Positions 8,444-16,497 of a DNA stretch of 64,000 nucleotides are shown in pieces. The stretch is from Embleya sp051903075 (GTDB taxonomy: Bacteria; Actinomycetota; Actinomycetes; Streptomycetales; Streptomycetaceae), in the NCBI RefSeq assembly GCF_051903075.1, contig NZ_CP182422.1:2108001-2172000 (forward strand), written 5' to 3'. The notes under the pieces were generated by a model. The model made no database searches, had not been told where the DNA came from, and saw only the letters and a list, made by a program, of their open reading frames with translations. Within the stretch, counting starts at the first letter, position 1, and every line of letters begins with the position of its first letter. A program made the translations under genes and the position numbers.

Positions 8444-9631
8444 GTGTCGACGTTCAACGATCAGGCCGGTCTGGGGGATCTGACGGTCACCACCGATCGG
8501 ATCCGCGGGGCCATGGAGACCGTGATCGAGGGCAAGCCCGAGGTCGTCCGCCTCGCCTTGACGGTGCTGCTGGCCGAGGGCCACCTGCTCGTCGAGGACG
8601 TTCCGGGAGTCGGCAAGACGATGCTGGCGAAGGCCCTCGCGCGATCCGTCGATTGCGACATGCGCCGGGTCCAGTTCACCCCGGACCTGCTGCCGTCGGA
8701 CATCACCGGCGTCAGCGTCTTCGACCAGGAGAAGCGCGAGTTCGAGTTCAAGCCGGGCGCCATCTTCGCCAACATCGTGGTCGGCGACGAGATCAACCGG
8801 GCCTCGCCGAAGACCCAGTCCGCGCTCCTGGAGTGCATGGCCGAGCGCCAGGTCACCGTCGACGGCACCACCTACGAGTTGAGCGCGCCGTTCATGGTGA
8901 TCGCGACGCAGAACCCGGTGGAGATGGAGGGAACGTATCCTCTGCCCGAGGCGCAGCGGGACCGGTTCATGGCCCGCGTCTCGATGGGATACCCGGCGAT
9001 CGACGCCGAGTTGCGGATGATCGGCGGCCACAGCGCCGGCTCCCCGCTGACCGACCTGACCCCGGTCGCCGACGCGCGCGACCTGGTCCGCCTCGCCGAC
9101 GCGGTCCGCCGGGTGCACGTGTCCCCGGCCGTCGCGCGCTACGCGGTCGACCTGGTCAACGCCACCCGCCGCTCGCCCGAACTGCGCCTGGGCGCCTCGC
9201 CGCGCGCCACCCTGCACCTGGTCCGCGCGTCCCGGGCGGCGGCCGCGCTGGACAACCGCGACTACGTCCTGCCGGACGACCTGCAGACCCTGGCCGTCTC
9301 GGTGCTGGCCCACCGCCTGCTGCCCACCGCCGACGCGCAGATGGCCCGGCGCACCCCGGAGCAGATCGTCGCCGACATCGTGCGCCAGGTCCCGGTCCCC
9401 GGCGCCCCCACCGGCCAGGCCCCGCAACCGGTCCAGGGCCGGGCGGCCGGCGCGCCGCAGATCGTGCCCGCCCCGCCGGTGCCGCCCGCCCACCAGCCCT
9501 ACCCGGGCGGCGTCCCGCACCACAACGGCGGCCGGCCGTACCCGACGCAGGCGCCGACCGCGCACGAGGGCTACGCGCCGGTGCCGTCCGACGGCCGCCT
9601 CGGCGGCACGGGCTCCGGGGCGGCGCGCTGA
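8444..9631 (+). CDS. MoxR-family AAA+ ATPase
   Basis: 395 residues. MoxR ATPases act as chaperones that help mature or load partner proteins, usually with VWA or DUF58 proteins from the same operon. Visible parts are Walker A DVPGVGKT (about 48-55), Walker B VVGDEINRA, sensor IATQNPVEMEGTYPLPEAQ, and the C-terminal lid with SPRATLHLVRASRA. The last 90 residues or so are Pro/Gly-rich and probably disordered. The GTG at 8444 has a strong AGGGAGGGG site. First gene of a three-gene operon: the DUF58 gene starts 2 nt after its stop. Confidence 0.95.
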   Translation: MSTFNDQAGLGDLTVTTDRIRGAMETVIEGKPEVVRLALTVLLAEGHLLVEDVPGVGKTMLAKALARSVDCDMRRVQFTPDLLPSDITGVSVFDQEKREFEFKPGAIFANIVVGDEINRASPKTQSALLECMAERQVTVDGTTYELSAPFMVIATQNPVEMEGTYPLPEAQRDRFMARVSMGYPAIDAELRMIGGHSAGSPLTDLTPVADARDLVRLADAVRRVHVSPAVARYAVDLVNATRRSPELRLGASPRATLHLVRASRAAAALDNRDYVLPDDLQTLAVSVLAHRLLPTADAQMARRTPEQIVADIVRQVPVPGAPTGQAPQPVQGRAAGAPQIVPAPPVPPAHQPYPGGVPHHNGGRPYPTQAPTAHEGYAPVPSDGRLGGTGSGAAR

Positions 9632-9632
9632 C

Positions 9633-11042
9633 GTGCGTACCGCACTGTCGGGCCTGACCACCCGGGGGCGCTCCTTCCTCGCGGCGGGGATCGCCGCGAG
9701 CATCTGCGCGGTGGTCCTGGGCCAACGCGACCTGCTGCGGGTCGGCTTCCTGCTCACCGCGCTGCCGCTGGTGGCGGTCCTGATCGTCGCCCGCACCCGG
9801 CACCTGGTCACCAGCGCCCGGGGGCTGGAGCCGCCCCGGGTGGCGGCCGGCCACGAGTCCCAGGTGCGGCTGCGCGTGGACAACGTCTCGCGCATCCCCA
9901 CCGGTCTGCTGATGCTCGAGGACCACGTGCCCTACGTACTCGGCTCGCGGCCCCGCTTCGTGCTGGACCGCATCGAGCCGCACGGCAACCGGCACGTGTC
10001 CTACCGGGTGCGCTCGGATCTGCGCGGGCGTTTCCCGGTGGGACCGCTGCGGTTGCGGATGGCCGACCCGTTCGGGATGTGCGAGCTGACCCGTTCCTTC
10101 GCCGCCCGGGACACCCTCGTGGTCACCCCCGCCGTGCAGCCGCTGCCCGCGGTGGACCTGGGCGGCGAGTGGACCGGCTACGGCGACAGCCACGCCCGCA
10201 ACGTGTCCGCGTCCGGCGAGGAGGACGTGGTCCCGCGCGAGTACCGGCACGGCGACGACGTGCGCCGGGTGCACTGGCGCTCCACCGCCCGCCGCGGCGA
10301 ACTGATGGTGCGCCGCGAGGAACAGGCCTGGCAGAACCGGGCCACCGTACTGATCGACACCCGCGCCGGCGCGCACGTCGGCGACGGACCGGCCTCGTCC
10401 TTCGAATGGGTGGTCTCGGCCGCCGCGTCGGTGGGCGTACACCTGTGCCGGCGCGGCTACACCACCCGCCTGCTCGACGCCGAGGGCGACGCGCTCGCCG
10501 GGGACCTGGAGGGCATCCGGGCCGCGCCCGGCGACCTGGAGGGTTTCCTGCTCGACGCGCTCGCGGTGGTGGAGACGGTGCCGGTGAACGCCCTGGACCA
10601 GGCCGAGCCCGCGCTGCGCGACCCGGCGGGCGGCGGGCTGACCGTCGCCGTGCTCGGCGCGCTGACCGAGGACGACGTCAAGCGGCTCGGCCGGGCCCGA
10701 CACCGCTCCGGGCGCGGGGTCGCGATCGTGTTGGACGTGAGCACGTGGGGCCGGGTGCCCGGCGCGCTGCCGCACGACAGCGCGGTGGGCCTGCTCCGCC
10801 AGGCCGGCTGGCGGGTGCTCTCGGCCCGGGCCGGTTCCCGGCTGTCCGAACTGTGGCGCTCGGCCGGCCGGGTGGGCGACCCGGCCGCCGCCGGCTCGAT
10901 GTCCTACGCCGGCACCGCGCGCGCCGCCGCCCCCGCGGCTCCCGCGCCGGTATCCACGCCCGCCGCCTCGGGCCCGCCGCCGCGCCCCCGCGCGGCGCCC
11001 ACGATCGGGGGCTCCACCGTCGACGGAGGGGAACGGCCATGA
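9633..11042 (+). CDS. DUF58-domain membrane protein
   Basis: 469 residues. Two N-terminal hydrophobic segments (about 14-55) are followed by a beta-rich part and the DUF58 signature YRHGDDVRRVHWRSTARRGE near residues 205-224. The C-terminal part resembles a von Willebrand A-like fold. The tail is Ala/Pro-rich. These proteins are usually encoded between MoxR and a transglutaminase-like protein and are thought to be MoxR clients; the exact role is not established. The stop overlaps the next gene's start (ATGA), so all three genes are translationally coupled. Confidence 0.93.
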   Translation: MRTALSGLTTRGRSFLAAGIAASICAVVLGQRDLLRVGFLLTALPLVAVLIVARTRHLVTSARGLEPPRVAAGHESQVRLRVDNVSRIPTGLLMLEDHVPYVLGSRPRFVLDRIEPHGNRHVSYRVRSDLRGRFPVGPLRLRMADPFGMCELTRSFAARDTLVVTPAVQPLPAVDLGGEWTGYGDSHARNVSASGEEDVVPREYRHGDDVRRVHWRSTARRGELMVRREEQAWQNRATVLIDTRAGAHVGDGPASSFEWVVSAAASVGVHLCRRGYTTRLLDAEGDALAGDLEGIRAAPGDLEGFLLDALAVVETVPVNALDQAEPALRDPAGGGLTVAVLGALTEDDVKRLGRARHRSGRGVAIVLDVSTWGRVPGALPHDSAVGLLRQAGWRVLSARAGSRLSELWRSAGRVGDPAAAGSMSYAGTARAAAPAAPAPVSTPAASGPPPRPRAAPTIGGSTVDGGERP

Positions 11043-13492
11043 CCGGCCGACTGCGTCTGGCCCTGGTCGCGGCCCTCGCGACCGCACTGACCTCGTCCGC
11101 ACTGCTCCCGCTGGTCGACGCGGGCCGTTGGATCGCCCAGGGACTGGGCGCGATCCTGCTGGTCGCCCTGGTCGGCGAGGGGGCCCGGCGGATCCGGGTG
11201 CCGCGTCCGATCGTGGGATTGACCCAGGTCGCCGCCCTGGTGCCCTATCTGCTCCTGGTCTGCGTCCCCGACGCCAGCGGCCCGATCCCGACCCCGAGCA
11301 GCGTCGACGCGTTCGTGGAGTTGATGCGCACCGGCGGACAGGACATCCGCGAGTTCAGCACGCCCGCGCCCGCCACGCCCGGGATCGTCGCGATCCTGCT
11401 CACGGTGATGGGCGGCGTGGCCGTGATCGTGGACATGATCGCGGTGACCTACGCGCAGGCCGCCCCGGCGGGCCTGCCGCTGCTCGCGCTCTACAGCGTG
11501 CCCGCCGCGCTGTCCAAGTCCGGCCTCGGCTGGGCGGTCTTCCTGATCGCGGCGCTGGCCTACGTCCTGCTGCTGCTCGCGGAGGGCCGCGAACGGCTGC
11601 TGCGCTGGGGCAGACCGCTGGCTCCGCCGATACCGCCCGGCTATCCGCCGATGCGCCAGTACCGCCCGCCCGCCCGCGGCGGCGGCCGGATCGGCGTGGC
11701 CGCGCTCGCGGTGGCCGTGGCGGTGCCCGCGCTGATCCCGCTGAGCGCCAACCGGCTCCTGGACAAGAACGACAACGGGCCGCAGTCGCATCGGCTGACC
11801 ACGATCAACCCCGTGGTCAAGCTCTCCGACGAGTTGAACCGGGCGGAGAACCGGGAGTTGATGCGCTACCGCACCAACGCCGCCTCGCCCGGCTCGATCT
11901 ATCTGCGGATCTCCTCCCTCGACCGGTTCGACGGCCGCTCCTGGCAGCCGTCGGAGCGGCAACTGACCGACGTGCCGAAGGACTTCCCCAAGCCGCCGGG
12001 CCTGGACCAGGGGGTGCGCACCGCCGAGGTGGTCACCCGGGTCGAGTCCGACCGGGACTACGACCAGGGTTCGCTGCCGATGCCCTACCCGGCGACGCAG
12101 GTCCAGGTGAAGGGCAGTTGGCGCTACGAGCCCGAGGGTCGCCTGCTGCTGGCCGACAACAAGCAGGGCCTGCGCGGCCTCGGCTGGACGGTGACCAGCC
12201 TCGACGTCGAACCGACCCCCGCGCAGCTCAAGGCCGCCGGCCCGCCGCCGCCCGCGCTCGCGCCCTACGTGGCGCTGAACCTGCCGCCCGACATGGTGAA
12301 CCGGATCCGTCAGCAGGCGCAGCGGATCGGCGGCAACGGCACCTCCTACGACCGGGCCCGCAACCTGGAGGAGTGGTTCGCCCGCTCCAACCAGTTCCGC
12401 TACGACACCAAGGTCCCGCCGGGCAACGGCGCCTCGGCGCTGGAGAACTTCCTGGAGCAGAAGGTCGGTTACTGCGAACAGTTCTCCTCCGCGATGGCGG
12501 TGATGGCTCGCACCCTGGGCATCCCGGCGCGGATCGCGGTCGGCTTCATTCCCGGCACGCAGCAGGCCGACATGAGCTACAAGGTGAGCAGCCACGACGC
12601 GCACGCGTGGCCGGAGCTGTACTTCTCCGGCGCGGGCTGGATCCGGTTCGAGCCGACCCCCTCCCGGGGCAACTCGCCGTCCTACGCCCAGCAGGACGTG
12701 GCACCGGTCGCGCCGTCGGCCACCCCGGGCAGTGCGGGCGACCTGCCCACCAAGCAGCCGCAGACGGTGCCGAGCGCCGGGCCGTCGACCGCCACGACCA
12801 GCGCGCCGGCCGCCGTCGGCGCCTCCTCGGACGGGCCGCGGTTGTCCGGCCGGGTGTTGCTGATCGGCGGCGCCGTGCTGCTGGTGGTGCTGCTCGTGGT
12901 GGCGCCGATGCTGGTCCGCACCCGGGTACGTCGACGCCGGTTCGCGGCGCTCACCCGGGACGTGGCGGCCGACGTCGATGCCGACGACCGCGCCGGGCCG
13001 GTGCTCGGCGGGTGGGCCGAGGTGCTGGACACCGCCCGCGACCTGGGCCACCCGGCACCGGATGCGGAGACCCCGCGCCAGGCCGCCGAACGGCTGCTCG
13101 CCGTGCTGGCGGTCGACGCCGCCGCCGGCGAGGATGCCGGGGACGCCGACGACACCGGGCGGCTCGCGGCGGGATCGGCCCTGCTCGCCGCCCGCGAGGC
13201 GCTGCCGCGAATCGCGCTCGCCACCGAACGGCTGTTGTACGCGGCCACCCCGCCGGTCCGCGAGCCGGGCCTCGGCGAGGACGTGCGGGCGGTCCGCCGG
13301 GGCCTGCTGGCCCAGGCCGGACGCGGTCGCCGGTTGCGGGCGAGCCTGCTCCCGCCGTCGTTGCGCCGCCGGGGCGGGCCGAGCCGGGCCGAGCGTCGGT
13401 ACACGCTCGCCGAGCGGTTCCGGCCCCGCCTGCCGCGGCGCCGCCGGGGCGGGGGCCCGGGCGGCACGCCGAAGCCGGCCGACCTCGGCTGA
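11039..13492 (+). CDS. Membrane transglutaminase-like protein (TgpA/DUF3488 type)
   Basis: 817 residues. Several N-terminal membrane helices (within about 1-240) precede a large external domain with the transglutaminase/protease core: Cys479 in GYCEQFSSAM, His522 in SSHDAHAWPE, and the Asp/Glu region at GWIRFEPTPS. One more membrane helix (about 600-625) and an Arg-rich cytoplasmic DUF4129-like tail follow. The start at 11039 overlaps the DUF58 stop by 4 nt. Substrate unknown; with MoxR and DUF58 it probably forms an envelope remodelling or quality-control unit. Last gene of the operon. Confidence 0.94.
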   Translation: MTGRLRLALVAALATALTSSALLPLVDAGRWIAQGLGAILLVALVGEGARRIRVPRPIVGLTQVAALVPYLLLVCVPDASGPIPTPSSVDAFVELMRTGGQDIREFSTPAPATPGIVAILLTVMGGVAVIVDMIAVTYAQAAPAGLPLLALYSVPAALSKSGLGWAVFLIAALAYVLLLLAEGRERLLRWGRPLAPPIPPGYPPMRQYRPPARGGGRIGVAALAVAVAVPALIPLSANRLLDKNDNGPQSHRLTTINPVVKLSDELNRAENRELMRYRTNAASPGSIYLRISSLDRFDGRSWQPSERQLTDVPKDFPKPPGLDQGVRTAEVVTRVESDRDYDQGSLPMPYPATQVQVKGSWRYEPEGRLLLADNKQGLRGLGWTVTSLDVEPTPAQLKAAGPPPPALAPYVALNLPPDMVNRIRQQAQRIGGNGTSYDRARNLEEWFARSNQFRYDTKVPPGNGASALENFLEQKVGYCEQFSSAMAVMARTLGIPARIAVGFIPGTQQADMSYKVSSHDAHAWPELYFSGAGWIRFEPTPSRGNSPSYAQQDVAPVAPSATPGSAGDLPTKQPQTVPSAGPSTATTSAPAAVGASSDGPRLSGRVLLIGGAVLLVVLLVVAPMLVRTRVRRRRFAALTRDVAADVDADDRAGPVLGGWAEVLDTARDLGHPAPDAETPRQAAERLLAVLAVDAAAGEDAGDADDTGRLAAGSALLAAREALPRIALATERLLYAATPPVREPGLGEDVRAVRRGLLAQAGRGRRLRASLLPPSLRRRGGPSRAERRYTLAERFRPRLPRRRRGGGPGGTPKPADLG

Positions 13493-13565
13493 GCGGCGGG
13501 CGGCCCCGGCCGCCCGCCCGACCGGGGGCCGCCCGGCCACCCGGGGCACCGGGGCACGACGACAA

Positions 13566-13618
13566 AACGCCGGTGGCGGTGACCTCCGATTCCCTCGGAG
13601 GTCACCGCCACCGGCGTT
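13566..13618. terminator. Bidirectional terminator with a 24-bp perfect stem
   Basis: The arms 13566-13589 and 13595-13618 are perfectly complementary over 24 bp around a 5-nt loop, TTCCC. The hairpin sits between the convergent ends of the transglutaminase gene (plus) and the DUF3040 gene (minus). Symmetry and position suggest it stops transcription from both sides. No T-tract is present, as is common in high-G+C actinobacteria. Nothing else is seen in the 231-bp gap. Confidence 0.85.
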
Positions 13619-13723
13619 GTCGTTTCGTATGCCGCCCCGTCTCGACGTCGCGCCCGGGACTCCACCCGTGGCGACCGGGTCTCCCCGGTCGCGTCGTCGA
13701 CGCGGTGCGGTATGCGCCGAACG

Positions 13724-14119
13724 TCAGCCGTTCTCCTCGCGTCGACGACGCCAGCGGTCCTCGATGCGGTTCATCACCTTGGCCTTGTTGCGCCGCCGCG
13801 GTGCACGGCCGCGGCCCGCGCCGCCGCCTTCGCCCGCGTCGGCCGTCGCCGGTCCCCGACGCCAACCGGTGACCGCGAGGAGCGCCCCACCGAGCATCGC
13901 CAGAAAGCCGATGACACTGACCCAGATCTGTTGGACCATCATGCCGGTCATCAACAGGACGATGCCGAGCAGGAATCCGAGGATCGCCTGAACGGTGCGT
14001 CGCCGGGTATGCCGGCGCATGCCGGCTGCTTCGAGCGCTGTCGCGAATTTGGGATCTTCGGCGTAGAGCGCTCGCTCCATCTGCTCAAGCATGCGCTGCT
14101 CGTGCTCTGAGAGCGGCAC
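13724..14119 (-). CDS. DUF3040 small membrane protein
   Basis: 131 residues. It starts PLSEHEQRMLEQMERALYAEDPKFA, the hallmark of the actinobacterial DUF3040 family. Two adjacent hydrophobic helices (about 43-85) and a basic cytoplasmic tail follow. Function is unknown across the family. The ATG at 14119 follows AAGGAGGA. It lies downstream of dinB in the same direction with a 292-bp gap, so it probably has its own promoter. I see no other gene in that gap. Confidence 0.9.
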   Translation of the reverse strand: MPLSEHEQRMLEQMERALYAEDPKFATALEAAGMRRHTRRRTVQAILGFLLGIVLLMTGMMVQQIWVSVIGFLAMLGGALLAVTGWRRGPATADAGEGGGAGRGRAPRRRNKAKVMNRIEDRWRRRREENG

Positions 14120-14411
14120 GGCGTCCTCCTTCGTCGGCCGCGACGCGACCTTGCGGCCCTTTCAGGATAGGCAGGTAATCGCTGTCGTGAAAGCCACCCT
14201 CGGCACGGGCTCGACGCCCGACACCGCGTGAGGGTTCACCACATCGATTCCCGCCCCTTCCCACACTTGTGCCCTGCCCGACGCACGCTCATGTCCCCCG
14301 GTCAGGGCTTCGATGATATGCGGCCCGGGCGGGTTCGCGCTGAGGGATGGGGCCGGGTGGGTCCGGGTGGGCGGCTCGCCGGGGTGCCCGGGGTCGGCGG
14401 CGGGCGGCGGT

Positions 14412-15623
14412 TCAGCGCCCTCGCGGACCCCGTGTCCGGGGCCCGCGACCGAGCAGGGTGGCGGCGGTGAGCGCCGAGTCGCCGAATCGGCCGCGCACCG
14501 CGTCGGCCGCGCGCTCCACCTCGCGCCGGCCCGGATCCCGTTCGCCGAGCACCAGTTGGCGCGGAGAGCCGCCGCCGACCAGGCCCTCCACCCGGATCCC
14601 GACCAGGCGCAGCCGGGCCCGTTCCAGGCCCAGCGCGCCGTGCAGCAGGCAGGCCACGTGGTAGATCTCGTGGCCCACGTCGGTGGCCTCGCGCAGGGTC
14701 CGGCTGCGGGTGATGGTGCTGAAGTCGGCGAACCGGATCTTGATCGTGACGGTCCGCCCGGCCGTCTTCGCCCGGCGCAGCCGGGTCGCGGTGCGGTGCG
14801 CGAGGGCGAGCAGGGTGCGGCGGATCGCCACCGGGTCGTCCACGTCGGTGGGGAAAGTCTCCTCGGCGCCGATACTGCGTTCGGGTTCCCAGGGGATCAC
14901 CGGCCGGCGGTCCCGTCCCCAGGCGAGTTCGTACAGCCCGCGGCCCGCGGCGGCGCCGAGCGCGCGGCTCAGCGTCTCGACCGAAGTGTGGGCGACATCA
15001 CCGATGGTGGTCAGGCCCAGATCGGTCAACAACGCGCCGGTGCGCTCGCCGACGCCCCACAGGCGGTCCACCGGGAGCGGGTGCAGGAAGTCCACCACCT
15101 CCTCGGGGCGGATCACGCTGAGCCCGTCGGGTTTGGCCAGCGCGCCGGCCAGCTTGGCGGTGAACTTGGTGTCCGCGATGCCGACCGAGCAGGTGATGCC
15201 CTGCTCGTCGAAGATCCGGGCGCGGATCGACTCGCCCACGATCTCCGGCGGGCCCAGGCGGCGGGTGACGCCCGCGAGGTCGAGGAACGCCTCGTCCAGG
15301 GACAGTGGCTCCACGCGCGGGGTGATCGAGCGCAGCACCTCCATGACGCCGCCGGAGACGCGGGCGTAGTCGTCGTACTCCGGGGAGAGGAAGAGCGCGT
15401 GCGGGGCGAGCCGGCGGGCCCGGGAGGTGGCCTGGCCGGCGTGTACGCCCAGCGCGCGCACGTCGTAGGTGGCGGAGAGCACCACCCCGCGCGGGCCCTG
15501 GCCGGCCACCACCAGGGGGGTGTCGCGCAGTGTCGGGTCGCGGCGGATCTCGACGGACGCGTAGAAGGCGTCCATGTCGACGTGCATGATCGCCTGCGGC
15601 GGCGCGGATCGGGCGGTGCTCAT
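14412..15623 (-). CDS. dinB: DNA polymerase IV (Y-family, DinB)
   Basis: 403 residues. Translesion polymerase with the catalytic acidic residues D16 (HVDMDAFYASVE), D110 and E111 (SLDEAFLD). The palm, thumb and little-finger regions are complete. The putative clamp-binding segment near the C-terminus reads PRQLVLGE. Compared with the usual QLxLF it lacks the aromatic residue, so beta-clamp binding may be weak. A tail rich in Arg and Gly follows. Last gene of the minus-strand run DUF6504-HEPN-dnaE2-methyltransferase-dinB, which is headed by a LexA box; DNA-damage induction is inferred from that. Confidence 0.95.
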   Translation of the reverse strand: MSTARSAPPQAIMHVDMDAFYASVEIRRDPTLRDTPLVVAGQGPRGVVLSATYDVRALGVHAGQATSRARRLAPHALFLSPEYDDYARVSGGVMEVLRSITPRVEPLSLDEAFLDLAGVTRRLGPPEIVGESIRARIFDEQGITCSVGIADTKFTAKLAGALAKPDGLSVIRPEEVVDFLHPLPVDRLWGVGERTGALLTDLGLTTIGDVAHTSVETLSRALGAAAGRGLYELAWGRDRRPVIPWEPERSIGAEETFPTDVDDPVAIRRTLLALAHRTATRLRRAKTAGRTVTIKIRFADFSTITRSRTLREATDVGHEIYHVACLLHGALGLERARLRLVGIRVEGLVGGGSPRQLVLGERDPGRREVERAADAVRGRFGDSALTAATLLGRGPRTRGPRGR

Positions 15624-15686
15624 CCGGCACCGCCCGTCCGGGCGTCGCGGCCGGGGCGGAAAGCGGGCCCCGGGCGGGAAGCGGGC

Positions 15687-16445
15687 CTAGTTCGCCGGCT
15701 TGCCCGCGAGCAGGTGCAGTTGGGTGGCCAGGGCGCGGTACTCGGGCTGTTCGGCCGCGGCGCGTTCGAGGTCGAGGAGGGCGTCGAACGAGCCCGGGTC
15801 GTCGACCAGGACGCCCGGGACCAGGTCGGCGAAGACCCGGATCGCGTGCACCGGGCCCGCCTCCAGGCCGGCCTTGGCGACCAGCGCGGTGAGGTCGGCG
15901 ACGGTGAACCGGCGCGGCATCGGGTCGGCCGGGCCGTAGCGGCCCTCGGGGTCGGCGAGCAGGTCGCGGGCCTGGTCGAAGTGCCCGGCGAGGGCGCGGG
16001 CCAGGACCGCGCCGGTGCGGTTGGCCGCGAGCAGGCTGAGCGTGCCGCCGGCGCGCAGCGCGCGGACGATCCGGCCGAGGTCGGCCGCGGGGTCGTCCAC
16101 CACCTCGAGGACGCCGTGGCACAACACCACGTCGGCGGCGTCCGGCTCGACCACGTCGAACAGGTCGTGGGTGTCGCCCTGGAGGGCGCGGACCAGGTCG
16201 GTGACCCCGGCCTCGGCGGCCCGGCGCTCCAGCGCGGCGAGCGCGTCGGGGCTGGGGTCGACGACGGTGACCCGGTGTCCGAGTCGGGCGATGGGCACCG
16301 CGAGGTTGCCGGTGCCGCCGCCGGTGTCGAGCACGTCGAGGACGTCCCGCCCGGCCGCCTCGGCCCGTCGGTCCAACGCCTCGCGCAGCACCTGCCACAC
16401 GACGGCGGTGCGCATCGAGCTGCGCCTGCGCGTCTGGTCGGACAC
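15687..16445 (-). CDS. Class I SAM-dependent methyltransferase
   Basis: 252 residues from the chosen start. It carries the class I motif I as VLDVLDTGGGTGNLAVPIA, motif II region VTVVDPSPDAL and a later DVVLCHGVLEVVDD segment, typical of Methyltransf_11/25 enzymes. Substrate cannot be read from the sequence. The start at 16445 (GTG, VSDQTRRRSS) was preferred over the open frame's GTG at 16478 because GGAGGAGGG lies 6 nt upstream. It is located between dnaE2 (52 bp) and dinB (63 bp) on the same strand, so it may be co-induced with the polymerases; whether it acts on DNA is unknown. Confidence 0.9.
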   Translation of the reverse strand: MSDQTRRRSSMRTAVVWQVLREALDRRAEAAGRDVLDVLDTGGGTGNLAVPIARLGHRVTVVDPSPDALAALERRAAEAGVTDLVRALQGDTHDLFDVVEPDAADVVLCHGVLEVVDDPAADLGRIVRALRAGGTLSLLAANRTGAVLARALAGHFDQARDLLADPEGRYGPADPMPRRFTVADLTALVAKAGLEAGPVHAIRVFADLVPGVLVDDPGSFDALLDLERAAAEQPEYRALATQLHLLAGKPAN

Positions 16446-16497
16446 GAACACCCTCCTCCGGAACCGGTCGGGTTCCACCTTAGAGCGTGTACGGAGG

